A DNA stretch of 35,554 bases from an uncultured Clostridia bacterium (GTDB taxonomy: Bacteria; Bacillota; Clostridia; TANB77; CAG-508): positions 1-35,554 of the forward strand of contig CAKPKU010000007.1 in the NCBI GenBank assembly GCA_934167365.1, read 5' to 3'. The stretch's first letter is position 1, and every line of letters starts with the position of its first letter. Under the pieces are notes generated by a model. The model did not search any database and was not told the origin of the DNA. It saw nothing but the letters and a program-made list of their open reading frames with translations. A program made the translations under genes and the position numbers. Below, piece after piece: positions 1 through 7,782 of this stretch.

Positions 1-273
1 GGTGGTTGTACAGTTACTATAAAAAATAATGATTTTTATACATCATATTGCCATGTATCTCCAAATTTTTTAGTATGTCCTGGACAATATGTAGCCCAAG
101 GACAATTAATTGCACAAGTAGGACCTAAAAATGTATATGGATTTTCTGAAAATAAATACAAAGATTCTAATGGCAATCCTACAAATGGCTCTACCACTGG
201 ACCTCACCTACACTTTGCAATTTGCTCAAATAATGACTATAAAAATCCTTTAGATTTTGTTACCCCTAAATAG
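1..273 (+). CDS. M23 (LytM-type) peptidase domain protein, 3' end
   Basis: The reading frame is open from base 1 to a TAG at 271-273 and gives the last 90 residues of a protein whose start lies outside the window. The end carries the M23 zinc metallopeptidase signature: a Y-C-H-V-S segment, a GQ.VAQGQLIA.VG stretch, and the HLHF metal motif preceded by STTGP. Such enzymes cut peptide cross-links in cell-wall peptidoglycan and are normally exported or anchored outside the membrane. The last strand ends in a short NPLDFV tail, as in many M23 domains. N-terminal domains (signal peptide, coiled coil, LysM or SH3) cannot be judged. It is the only + strand gene before 32332 and is followed by a hairpin terminator. 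Confidence 0.85.
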   Translation, partial: GGCTVTIKNNDFYTSYCHVSPNFLVCPGQYVAQGQLIAQVGPKNVYGFSENKYKDSNGNPTNGSTTGPHLHFAICSNNDYKNPLDFVTPK

Positions 274-305
274 GTGGTATATACAAAGTTCAAATAAAAT
301 TGTAT

Positions 306-346
306 AAAAATACCATAAACACAAAATCACGGTTTATGGTATTTTT
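306..346. terminator. Bidirectional intrinsic terminator between the M23 gene and the zinc-ribbon gene
   Basis: A perfect stem of about 15 bp (AAATACCATAAAC with its complement) has an 11-base loop and A/T runs on both sides. It lies between two converging genes, so it can end transcription from both strands. Confidence 0.85.
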
Positions 347-355
347 TATATTTAA

Positions 356-838
356 TTACATGTCATCTTCTTCATCATCATTGCTATTGAAATTGCAACC
401 TTTGCACTTATTGCATCCTCCATGGCAACCATAATTATTTTCTTCATCTATATCTGCATTAATATCTATTTCTATTATATTATGACATTCAGGACACTCT
501 ATTTCATTTTCTCCTTCATAATTTATTTCTGATATAAATTCATTATTACAATATGGACAAACAATTTCAAATTCAGTATCTGACTCATCATATATATCTT
601 TGTCTATCGCATCAATTACGGTCTCAATTTTAGTCAACTTCTTTTCTATATTTTTTTGACCATCTTCAATATCTGTAATTCTTTCATCAATAATTTCACT
701 CATTCTATCAATTAAATCTATAAAAATTACAGATACTTCTGAAATCTTACTTTTTACAAATTTTAATTCTTCCTCATCTGTAATTTCATTCTCGATTTCA
801 TCCATTATCTCACGATATTTTTTACTTAATTCAGACAT
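356..838 (-). CDS. CD1247-like zinc-ribbon protein with N-terminal coiled coil
   Basis: A 160-aa acidic protein. Residues 1-85 are a charged helical, probably coiled-coil region. Residues about 93-118 hold a zinc ribbon with CPYC and CPEC knuckles, and a Cys-rich tail (CHGGCNKCKGC) follows near residues 138-148. The layout fits the small clostridial family annotated as CD1247 N-terminal domain proteins, whose function is not established. It is 17 bases downstream of efp on the same strand and probably co-transcribed with it. A role in RNA or DNA binding is only a guess from the ribbon. The extra Cys tail could bind a second metal. Confidence 0.6.
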   Translation of the reverse strand: MSELSKKYREIMDEIENEITDEEELKFVKSKISEVSVIFIDLIDRMSEIIDERITDIEDGQKNIEKKLTKIETVIDAIDKDIYDESDTEFEIVCPYCNNEFISEINYEGENEIECPECHNIIEIDINADIDEENNYGCHGGCNKCKGCNFNSNDDEEDDM

Positions 839-855
839 TTTATAATCCTTTCTGA

Positions 856-1422
856 TTAAACTCTTTCCATGTATTCACCTGTTCTAGTATCTATTTTGAT
901 AACATCTCCTATGTTAACAAATAATGGAACTGATATTTCATATCCATTTTCTAATGTTGCAGGTTTTCCAGATGTTGTTGTTGTATTTCCTGAAAATCCT
1001 GGCTCTGTGTATGTTACTTCTAATTCAACGAACATTGGTGGTTCAACAGCAAATACATTTCCTTTATATGATAATATTTTTACATTCATATTTTCTTTTA
1101 TGAATTTTAAGCTATCTCCTAATTGCTCTTTGTTTAAAGGCATTTGCTCATATGTTTCATTATCCATAAAATAATATAAATCGTCATCATTATATAGGTA
1201 TTGCATTTCTCTTTTTTCGATTTCAGCTCCTGGATATTTTTCTGATGGATTGAATGTTTTTTCTAAAACTGCTCCAGATATTACGTTTTTTAATTTTGTT
1301 CTAACAAAAGCTGATCCTTTTCCTGGTTTTACATGTTGAAATTCAACTACTTTAAATACATTTCCATCCATTTCAAATGTTGTTCCATTTCTAAAATCTC
1401 CTGCCATATATACTTCTGCCAT
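856..1422 (-). CDS. efp: Elongation factor P
   Basis: EF-P enters the ribosomal E site and rescues ribosomes stalled on polyproline. The 188-aa length matches the family (about 185). The KOW-like domain I carries the loop HVKPGKGSAF near residues 30-39, where the conserved lysine of the modification loop sits. The OB domains follow, with the typical ending VPLFVNIGDVIKIDTRTGEYMERV. The start has a good purine-rich ribosome site (AAGGGGGAAATTATA). Its position next to the Xaa-Pro peptidase gene is the common Firmicutes arrangement. No oddities seen. Confidence 0.96.
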   Translation of the reverse strand: MAEVYMAGDFRNGTTFEMDGNVFKVVEFQHVKPGKGSAFVRTKLKNVISGAVLEKTFNPSEKYPGAEIEKREMQYLYNDDDLYYFMDNETYEQMPLNKEQLGDSLKFIKENMNVKILSYKGNVFAVEPPMFVELEVTYTEPGFSGNTTTTSGKPATLENGYEISVPLFVNIGDVIKIDTRTGEYMERV

Positions 1423-1499
1423 TATAATTTCCCCCTTAAAGTTTTTTATTTTTCATATTTATATATAATACACTATTCTTATCAAAAAATCAATACTTC

Positions 1500-2561
1500 T
1501 TACACTACTACATAATTTTTATCAGATTTTGTTAAATTTATTGCTGAATATTTTGATACTAATATTGTATCTTCAATTCTTACTCCAAATCTATTTGGTA
1601 TATAAATTCCTGGTTCATCTGTAACTACCATATTTTCTTTTAAATAGAAATCTACTTTTGTTCCAAAAAATGGGTATTCATGAATATCTAAACCTACTCC
1701 ATGACCTAAACTATGCAACATTTCAAATCCATTTAATTTAAAATTACTTTCAAGCATTTTTGAAATATTTTTAATATTTGCTCCATCTTTTATACATTCA
1801 GAAACCATTATTTGATTTTTTAATACCATATCATAAATTGGTCTAATTTGTTGTGGTATAAATCCTGCAAAAATTGTCCTTGTCATATCAGAGCAATATC
1901 CTTTATATTTACATCCCATATCTATTGTAATTGGATCTCCTGCTTCTATTTTTTTGTCTGTTGGAACTGCATGTGGCATTGATGAATTTTTACCAGATGC
2001 AACTATTGTATTAAAAGCTAAATCATCAGCCCCATTCTTAATGAAAAAACTTTCTACTTCAGAAGCTATTTCTTTTTCAGACATCCCAATTTTTATAAAA
2101 TTTTTCAAATGGTCAAAACAGTCATCTGTAATGCTACATGCCTTTTTTATATATTCAATTTCAATCTGCTCTTTTATCATTCTTTGCTTTTCTATTATTC
2201 CTTCTGTTTCTTCAAAATTATTGATTTTGTATTTATGCATATATTCTTTATATTTTAAATAAGTTAAATTTGATTCTTCAAATCCAACATTTTCACAAAA
2301 CAAAAAGAAATTTTCATAATCATCAAGTGTTAAACTTTTTATATTTACAACTGATATTCCATCTTCTATTGTCAATATTGAATTTACATGCTCTATATAT
2401 CTACTATCTGTTAAAAAGACATTTTCTTTTCTTGTAATTAACAAGACTCCTTCTGCTTCTATGCCTGTTAAATATTTTATATTTACTGGATTAGTTACTA
2501 TCATTCCTTGCATATCTAACCCCATTAATTTATTTCTAAGCCATTTTATTTTAGAATTCAT
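1500..2561 (-). CDS. pepP: Xaa-Pro aminopeptidase (M24B family)
   Basis: A 353-aa cytosolic metallopeptidase that removes an N-terminal residue preceding proline. The N-terminal creatinase-type domain (residues 1-120) is followed by the pita-bread M24 domain. Metal ligands are visible: DMGCKYKGYCSDMTRT (two Asp), the LGHGVGLDIHE histidine region, EPGIYIP (Glu) and VRIEDTILV (Glu). I take the second ATG (2559-2561), not the one at 2567, because it sits six bases after AGAGGGG while the first directly abuts it. It lies upstream of efp on the same strand. The PepP/YpdF-like assignment is solid at family level only. Confidence 0.93.
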   Translation of the reverse strand: MNSKIKWLRNKLMGLDMQGMIVTNPVNIKYLTGIEAEGVLLITRKENVFLTDSRYIEHVNSILTIEDGISVVNIKSLTLDDYENFFLFCENVGFEESNLTYLKYKEYMHKYKINNFEETEGIIEKQRMIKEQIEIEYIKKACSITDDCFDHLKNFIKIGMSEKEIASEVESFFIKNGADDLAFNTIVASGKNSSMPHAVPTDKKIEAGDPITIDMGCKYKGYCSDMTRTIFAGFIPQQIRPIYDMVLKNQIMVSECIKDGANIKNISKMLESNFKLNGFEMLHSLGHGVGLDIHEYPFFGTKVDFYLKENMVVTDEPGIYIPNRFGVRIEDTILVSKYSAINLTKSDKNYVVV

Positions 2562-2594
2562 TGACATCCCCTCTTCATTAATATATTCAAAAAA

Positions 2595-2617
2595 TAGACA
2601 GTGTTTCCCACTGTCTA
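2595..2617 (-). terminator. Intrinsic terminator after the prepilin peptidase gene
   Basis: A 9-bp stem, TAGACAGTG with its perfect complement, has a 5-base loop and is followed on the minus strand by a T-run. It separates the prepilin peptidase gene from pepP. Confidence 0.75.
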
Positions 2618-2626
2618 TACTTTAAT

Positions 2627-3373
2627 TTATATTTTATATTTTCCAAATGTAAAAATAACAAATGGTAACATCATTAAAATTTCAAGTGGTACAAAAATTA
2701 CAATTAAAGTTGCAATTACAATAAATGGTCCAAAAGGTATATACTCAATAATATCTCTATGTTTTATTTTTTGAATAATCATTAAACCTATACTAAATAT
2801 TGCAGCTACTAAAAATGATATTATTGAAATTGCTATTATTCCTTGTATTCCGAAAAATAGACCTAATGCAGCCATCATTTTAACATCACCAAAGCCCATT
2901 GTTTCTTTTCCAAATATACACCCACCAATAATGGTAATCAATAGGAAAATTAAGCATCCGACAAAAAGTCCCTCAAACATATTTATTGCTATATTTATAT
3001 TTGACATACCACTTATAAATGTAAAAATTAGTCCTACTTCAAATATTGTTAATGTCAATCTGTTTGGTATTATTTGCATTTTATAATCTATGAAAAATGC
3101 AGATATAAGGAACGGAGTAAGCACTATATATTTTATTGTATTTATATCCTTAATACCAAATCTATATAGCAGTCCTAAATATATTAATATGTGTATTACC
3201 ATTAATAGATATTTTGGCCTTGTAGATTTTATATATTCACTAAAATTATTACGTGAAAATATTTTTTTATGTTTTGGCAATAGATAATTAAGAAAATCTG
3301 AAAATTGCCCTGCTAATGCTCCTATTATTGCTACAACTATATATACAATTATATTTATATCATTTATGTACAT
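2627..3373 (-). CDS. Prepilin peptidase (A24 aspartic protease), type IV pilin family
   Basis: A 248-aa polytopic membrane protein with about seven hydrophobic segments. Both catalytic aspartate regions of A24 peptidases are present: the first in FFIDYKMQIIPNRLT near residue 95, the second in the GFGDVKMM motif near residue 161. These enzymes cleave the basic leader of type IV prepilins or competence pseudopilins at the inner membrane. The N-terminal cytoplasmic segment lacks the four-cysteine zinc motif of classical PilD N-methylating enzymes, so methylation of the mature pilin is uncertain. The stop lies two bases from the YqeG-family gene, suggesting co-transcription. No pilin genes lie in the window. 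Confidence 0.88.
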   Translation of the reverse strand: MYINDINIIVYIVVAIIGALAGQFSDFLNYLLPKHKKIFSRNNFSEYIKSTRPKYLLMVIHILIYLGLLYRFGIKDINTIKYIVLTPFLISAFFIDYKMQIIPNRLTLTIFEVGLIFTFISGMSNINIAINMFEGLFVGCLIFLLITIIGGCIFGKETMGFGDVKMMAALGLFFGIQGIIAISIISFLVAAIFSIGLMIIQKIKHRDIIEYIPFGPFIVIATLIVIFVPLEILMMLPFVIFTFGKYKI

Positions 3374-3375
3374 TC

Positions 3376-3885
3376 TTATTTCCTCTCTTCATGCATTTTT
3401 GATAAATATTTGTTCATAATGCATTTTTCTATCGGTCTTTTTACTTTTGTTATTAAAATATCTTTCTCATTAATTGGATCTACAAGTATAGAAAACATTT
3501 TGCATCTGTTAGCTCCTATAATATCTGTCATTATTTGATCACCAACAACTGCAATATATTTTTCATCTAATTTCATCTTTTTCTTTGCTTTTATAAATCC
3601 ACACTTTAATGGTTTTTTTGCGAAATAAAAATATGGTATATCCAATCGTTTTGATACTTCTTTTACTTTCTCGTGTTTGTTTGTATTTGAAAGTATACAA
3701 AATTTAATATCATATTTTTTTAGCTCATTTACCCATTCTATTACTTTTTGATCCATATTTCTATTGTAATCTATTAATGTATTATCCACATCTAATATTA
3801 AACCTTTTATGTTATTTTTATTCAATATGTCTATTGTAATATCTGTAACACCTTTGCAATATAAATTAGGATATAATATCATCAT
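3376..3885 (-). CDS. yqeG: YqeG family HAD-IIIA phosphatase
   Basis: A 169-aa cytosolic HAD phosphatase. Motif I is LDVDNTLIDY near residues 31-40 (two Asp, DxDNT), motif II is the Ser of CILSNTN, and motif IV is VVGDQIMTDIIGANR (GDQxxTD). This pattern and length fit the YqeG/phosphatidylglycerophosphatase-like HAD-IIIA group. The physiological substrate is not shown by the sequence. The ribosome site GAGGTGAT leads into two adjacent ATGs, so either may be used. It lies just upstream of the prepilin peptidase gene on the same strand. Confidence 0.88.
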   Translation of the reverse strand: MMILYPNLYCKGVTDITIDILNKNNIKGLILDVDNTLIDYNRNMDQKVIEWVNELKKYDIKFCILSNTNKHEKVKEVSKRLDIPYFYFAKKPLKCGFIKAKKKMKLDEKYIAVVGDQIMTDIIGANRCKMFSILVDPINEKDILITKVKRPIEKCIMNKYLSKMHEERK

Positions 3886-4002
3886 ATCACCTCATTTTTT
3901 CATACATATATTATCAATATATTAACTATTTGTCAACTTTAAGAATTTAATTTTGAGTTATTTGATTACAATATTTAAAGATATAATACAATGTGAATTT
4001 TA

Positions 4003-4033
4003 AGCAATAGCGGACCAAGTCCGCGTTAATTGC
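4003..4033. terminator. Hairpin downstream of the sleB-like gene
   Basis: Nested stems AGCAAT/ATTGCT and GCGGAC/GTCCGC enclose a CAA loop, giving a GC-rich hairpin in an otherwise AT-rich gap. It lies ten bases beyond the stop of the cell-wall hydrolase gene. The T-run is better on the + strand than on the - strand. Confidence 0.65.
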
Positions 4034-4043
4034 TTTTATATAA

Positions 4044-4727
4044 TTATTTACAAAAACGATGTTTTCCAATTGTTATTACATATGGTCTTGACCAAATCCA
4101 TGCGTTTGTTGCAGTATTTGGATTAAAGTAATAGATGCTTCCATAAGTTGGATCCCATCCATTTAAAGCATCTTGCGCTGCTTTTCTTGCTGTACTATCT
4201 GGTGTTAAATTGATTTGACCATCTGAAACAGCTGTAAATGCACCTGGCTGATATATTACTCCTGAAACTGTATTTGGAAAAGAGCTATTTTTTACTCTAT
4301 TTAATACTACCGCTGCAATTGCAACTTGCCCTGTATATATTTCCCCTCTTGCCTCTGCATATACTATTCTAGTTAACAAATTCAAGTCTGTTGAATTTGT
4401 TGATGTTTGTGTACTTGATGATGAATTCATTATTCCCATTGCTTTTAAAGTATTATTTCCTGCAATTCCATCAGCTGTTAATCCATTCTTTTTTTGAAAC
4501 CATTTTACTGCATTTACTGTCTGTGTTCCGTAAATTCCATCTATATTTCCTGTATAATATCCCCATCTTTTTAATTTAGTTTGAATTGTTTTTACCTCTT
4601 CACCTCTAGATCCATATTTAGATAATGCTAAACTACATTTTATTCCAATTATTGTATTTAATAATATTATACATATACTCATTACAGAAATTAAAATTAT
4701 ATTAATTTTTTTAACTTTTTTAAACAT
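4044..4727 (-). CDS. sleB: Cell-wall hydrolase, SleB type (spore cortex lytic transglycosylase family)
   Basis: A 227-aa exported protein. A hydrophobic N-terminal segment (residues about 9-34) is followed by a peptidoglycan-binding domain (G.RG..V..LQ..L...GYY.G.IDG.YG..T..AV...Q), a Ser/Thr-rich linker, and a Hydrolase_2 domain. The Hydrolase_2 domain begins at LLTRIVYAEARGE, with the catalytic Glu in the YAEARGE motif, and ends in HRFC. SleB and CwlJ are muramic-delta-lactam-dependent enzymes that degrade spore cortex at germination, which fits with the PdaA-type gene in this window. A non-spore role in general wall turnover is also possible, because vegetative paralogues share the same domains. 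Its ribosome site lies inside the terminator hairpin of the upstream gene. Confidence 0.85.
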   Translation of the reverse strand: MFKKVKKINIILISVMSICIILLNTIIGIKCSLALSKYGSRGEEVKTIQTKLKRWGYYTGNIDGIYGTQTVNAVKWFQKKNGLTADGIAGNNTLKAMGIMNSSSSTQTSTNSTDLNLLTRIVYAEARGEIYTGQVAIAAVVLNRVKNSSFPNTVSGVIYQPGAFTAVSDGQINLTPDSTARKAAQDALNGWDPTYGSIYYFNPNTATNAWIWSRPYVITIGKHRFCK

Positions 4728-4731
4728 AAAA

Positions 4732-4774
4732 AAATCACCTCATTTGCTCATATAATTTCCCAAATTAGGTGATT
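4732..4774 (-). terminator. Terminator after fhs that also contains the sleB ribosome site
   Basis: Stem AATCACCT/AGGTGATT is followed on the minus strand by seven T and then the ATG of the SleB-type gene. The 3' arm contains GAGGTGAT, the only ribosome site for that gene, so the hairpin both terminates fhs transcription and can hide the site on read-through transcripts. Confidence 0.7.
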
Positions 4775-4787
4775 CTATTCGTTTTAT

Positions 4788-6449
4788 TTAAAAAAGTCCA
4801 GTTATATTTCCATTTTCATCTATATCTATGTTTTCAGCTGCTGGCTTTCTTGGTAATCCTGGCATTGTAATTACATTTCCTGTAAAAGCCACTATGAAAC
4901 CAGCCCCTGCTTTTAGCTCTAAATTTTTAATTGTTATACTAAATGGCTCTAAACATTCTAAATTTTTTGGATCATCTGAAAATGAATATTGTGTTTTTGA
5001 CATACATATTGGTAAATTTCCATATCCCATTTTTTCATATTTTTCAATATTTTGCATTGCAGTATCAGTATAAATAACATCATTTGCTCCATACACCTTT
5101 GTACAGATTTTTTCAATTTTATCCGAAATCGATGATTCAATATCATAAATATATTTAAAATTATTTTCTTTTTCTGATAATTTTGCTACCTTTTCAGCTA
5201 AATCAATAGCACCATTACTACCATTTGCCCAACATTCAACAAGACTCATTTCAATAGAATTATTTTTTAATATAGTTTCCAAAGTTTTTATTTCATCTTC
5301 TGAATCAGAGCTAAATCTATTTATTGCAACTATTGTATTTATTCCAAATGTATTTTTTAAATTATTTACATGTTTTAATAAATTATTTACACCTTTTTTT
5401 AACATATCAACATTTTCTTCTTTTATATCCTTTATATCCATTCCACCATGATATTTTAATGCTTTAATTGTTGCAACACACACTATAACATTTGGATTAA
5501 GTTTTGCTATTCTTGATTTTATATCTAAAAACTTTTCTGCTCCTAAATCAGCACCAAATCCTGCTTCTGTAACTACATAATCTGATAACTTAAGAGCTAG
5601 TTTTGTTGCAATTATACTATTACATCCATGTGCAATATTTGCAAATGGACCTCCATGTATAAGTGCAGGATTATTTTCAAGTGTTTGAACTAAATTTGGT
5701 TTTATTGCATCTTTTAAAAGAGCTGTTAGTGCACCTTCTGCTTTTAAATCTTTTGCTAATATTTTATTATCATGTATATCATATCCAACAACTATATTAG
5801 AAATTCTTTGTTTTAAATCTTTTAAATCTTTAGATAGACATACTATAGCCATAATTTCTGATGCAACAGAAATATCGAACCCATCTATTCGCTCTTTTAT
5901 ATTTTTTTCTCCTGATAATCCTGTATTTATTTTTCGTAATTGTCTATCATTTAAATCAACACATCTTTTCCATGTAACAGTTTTAAAATTAAGCTCATTT
6001 CCATAATAAATATGATTATCTATCATTGCAGATAATAAGTTATTAGCAGATGTTATTGCATGAATATCGCCTGTAAAATGCAAATTTATATCTTCCATAG
6101 GTATAACTTGAGAATATCCACCACCAGCAGCTCCACCTTTTACTCCAAATACAGGTCCTAATGATGGCTCTCTTAAAGCTACAATTGTTTTATGACCTAT
6201 TTTATTTAATGCATCTGTAAGACCTATACTTAGAGTTGTTTTTCCTTCGCCCAAAGGAGTTGGATTTATTGCAGTAACTAATACTAATTTTCCATCTTTT
6301 TTCTGCTCTAAATCTTTTTGTAATTTAAGATCTATTTTAGCTTTATATTTACCATACTGTTCTAAATATTCTTCACTTATATTTATTTTTTTAGCGATCT
6401 CATTTATATTTTTTATATTAGCATTTTTTGCAATTTCTATATCTTCCAT
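4788..6449 (-). CDS. fhs: Formate--tetrahydrofolate ligase
   Basis: A 553-aa cytosolic enzyme that makes 10-formyl-THF from formate, ATP and THF. It supplies one-carbon units for purine synthesis and, in acetogens, the methyl branch of the Wood-Ljungdahl pathway. Length matches the family (about 556). The ATP-binding loop PTPLGEGKTT is near residues 62-71, with the typical REPSLGPVFGVKGGAAGGGYSQV region (written here as two overlapping signatures, REPSLGP and KGGAAGGG). Other signatures are FTGDIHAI, GGPFANIAHGCNS and the C-terminal MPGLPRKPAAE. The gene appears alone here, without folD or other one-carbon genes beside it, so acetogenesis cannot be inferred. Confidence 0.97.
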   Translation of the reverse strand: MEDIEIAKNANIKNINEIAKKINISEEYLEQYGKYKAKIDLKLQKDLEQKKDGKLVLVTAINPTPLGEGKTTLSIGLTDALNKIGHKTIVALREPSLGPVFGVKGGAAGGGYSQVIPMEDINLHFTGDIHAITSANNLLSAMIDNHIYYGNELNFKTVTWKRCVDLNDRQLRKINTGLSGEKNIKERIDGFDISVASEIMAIVCLSKDLKDLKQRISNIVVGYDIHDNKILAKDLKAEGALTALLKDAIKPNLVQTLENNPALIHGGPFANIAHGCNSIIATKLALKLSDYVVTEAGFGADLGAEKFLDIKSRIAKLNPNVIVCVATIKALKYHGGMDIKDIKEENVDMLKKGVNNLLKHVNNLKNTFGINTIVAINRFSSDSEDEIKTLETILKNNSIEMSLVECWANGSNGAIDLAEKVAKLSEKENNFKYIYDIESSISDKIEKICTKVYGANDVIYTDTAMQNIEKYEKMGYGNLPICMSKTQYSFSDDPKNLECLEPFSITIKNLELKAGAGFIVAFTGNVITMPGLPRKPAAENIDIDENGNITGLF

Positions 6450-6498
6450 TAAATTATCACTCCCCTGATTTCTTCAAAATAGCCAAAATAAAGGTTAT

Positions 6499-6933
6499 TT
6501 AAAATATTAGTCCTGCTATAACACCTATAAGTGCACCCACAAATACTTGAACAGGCGTATGACCTAGTACTTCAACTAATTTTTCACCAACTTCTACATT
6601 AGACATTCCTGGTGTATTTACAATTTTATTTAATAATTTTGCTTGTTTTCCAGCTGCCCTTCTAACTCCTGCTGCATCATACATTACTACAAATGCAAAT
6701 ATTAATGCTAAAGCAAAAATTGCGGAATTAGTTCCATAATCTTTTCCAATCATTGTTGCTATTGATGTTACCACCGCTGAATGTGAGCTTGGCATTCCAC
6801 CAGCTCCTAAAATTCTTTTAAAATTAAATTTTTTAGTTTTTACTAATTCATATAATACTTTAAAGGATTGTATTCCAATCCATACCGCCATTGGTACAAT
6901 AATATACTCATATTGCCAAAAAAAACCTGCCAT
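6499..6933 (-). CDS. Divergent PAP2 family membrane protein (DUF212, YuiD-like)
   Basis: A 144-aa integral membrane protein with about four hydrophobic helices. It carries GGMPSSHSAVVTSIA near residues 46-60, the PSSH phosphatase motif of the acid-phosphatase/vanadium-haloperoxidase fold, and a later YDAAGVRRAAG motif typical of DUF212. The family is related to lipid phosphatases, but activity and substrate are not established. It precedes fhs by about 50 bases and follows xseB by 22 bases on the same strand. Confidence 0.85.
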   Translation of the reverse strand: MAGFFWQYEYIIVPMAVWIGIQSFKVLYELVKTKKFNFKRILGAGGMPSSHSAVVTSIATMIGKDYGTNSAIFALALIFAFVVMYDAAGVRRAAGKQAKLLNKIVNTPGMSNVEVGEKLVEVLGHTPVQVFVGALIGVIAGLIF

Positions 6934-6955
6934 TTTAATCTCCCTTTATTTCACA

Positions 6956-7189
6956 TTAATTTGTTTCAAAATTTTCTTCGTTTAAATTGTCTTTTCCATC
7001 ATTTATTAATATTGTTATTTTCTTTTCTGCATTTTCAAGCATTTCACTGCATTTTTTAGATAATTTCATACCCTCTTCAAATTTTTCAACTGCTTTATCT
7101 AAATCTAACTCATTTCTTTCTAATTGATTTGCAATTTCCTCAAGTTGTTTCATTGCAACTTCAAAGTTTAAATCATTATTTTCTTCCAT
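6956..7189 (-). CDS. xseB: Exodeoxyribonuclease VII small subunit
   Basis: A 77-aa acidic helical protein. The family signature FEVAMKQLEEIANQLE is followed by DLDKAVEKFEEGMKL and the C-terminal helix. XseB binds several to one onto XseA to form exonuclease VII, which degrades single-stranded DNA in both directions. The start codon has GGTGA seven bases upstream. A small palindrome (ACTAGA/TCTAGT) lies just before the ribosome site. The membrane-anchored protein gene at 7263-7763 separates it from xseA, a slightly unusual interposition. Confidence 0.92.
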   Translation of the reverse strand: MEENNDLNFEVAMKQLEEIANQLERNELDLDKAVEKFEEGMKLSKKCSEMLENAEKKITILINDGKDNLNEENFETN

Positions 7190-7262
7190 AAAATCACCAA
7201 TACTAGATTTTCTAGTATACTCCTTCCAATTAATTATATATTTTTTATTGATTATTTATATT

Positions 7263-7763
7263 TTAATTAGAAAATTCACCAGTTTTAGGATTAACAGTAT
7301 ACCATGCTACTGCATTTCTACTTTCAGTATCTCTAACTGATATTATGTAATTTCCATTAGAGTTAATTGATTCTAAAGTAAATACTACTCCTTCATCACT
7401 TCCCCAATCTTTTTTTACAATATTTATAGCTTTTTGTTCATCATCTTCAGATTCAACTTCAGATTCATTATTTGATTTTATTTCTTGTTTTGCTGGCTCT
7501 TGAGCAGTTTTAGGCTCTTCCTTTTTAGTAGACTCACTTTCAACTACCTCATTTTCATTTACTACTGTATTTTCAACTTTATTTTCAACTACATTATTTA
7601 CTTCTTCGACAAGTTCCATACTAGTATTTGAATTTGTATTGTTTACTGATGTCGTGGCAATTACTTTGCCTTCTTTAAAAAATTTAGCATAACCCAAATA
7701 TCCTCCAATAATTGCACAAACTATAATTACTAATATACAAATAATCTTAATAGTTTTATTCAT
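7263..7763 (-). CDS. Membrane-anchored protein of unknown function with PepSY-like C-terminal domain
   Basis: Not recognised as a named gene. The 166-aa product has one N-terminal transmembrane segment (residues about 4-26), a long Glu/Asn/Ser/Val-rich low-complexity linker (about 35-105), and a compact C-terminal domain (about 108-166). That domain begins with a DDEQKAINIVKKDW helix and continues with beta-strand-like segments ending YTVNPKTGEFSN, which resembles PepSY/YpeB-type domains. It would sit outside the membrane. I chose the ATG at 7761-7763 because GAGGTGAT precedes it; a longer frame upstream only overlaps the end of xseA. It lies between xseA and xseB in the same transcription direction. 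Confidence 0.65.
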   Translation of the reverse strand: MNKTIKIICILVIIVCAIIGGYLGYAKFFKEGKVIATTSVNNTNSNTSMELVEEVNNVVENKVENTVVNENEVVESESTKKEEPKTAQEPAKQEIKSNNESEVESEDDEQKAINIVKKDWGSDEGVVFTLESINSNGNYIISVRDTESRNAVAWYTVNPKTGEFSN

Positions 7764-7782
7764 ATGTATCACCTCAATCTTC

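Noticed and set aside
869..1174. Plus-strand ORF opposite efp
   Set aside because: It is the antisense shadow of a clearly conserved EF-P gene, has no ribosome site and has a low-complexity translation. The same applies to the other + strand ORFs opposite backbone genes, for example 9765-10139 and 24035-24337.
4958..5146. Minus-strand 62-codon ORF within fhs
   Set aside because: It lies in another frame of the same strand inside the conserved C-terminal part of formate-THF ligase and has no ribosome site.
7201..7216. ACTAGA/TCTAGT palindrome upstream of xseB considered as an operator or terminator
   Set aside because: Only 6 bp, with no T-run and no second copy seen near other promoters; not enough to call a site.
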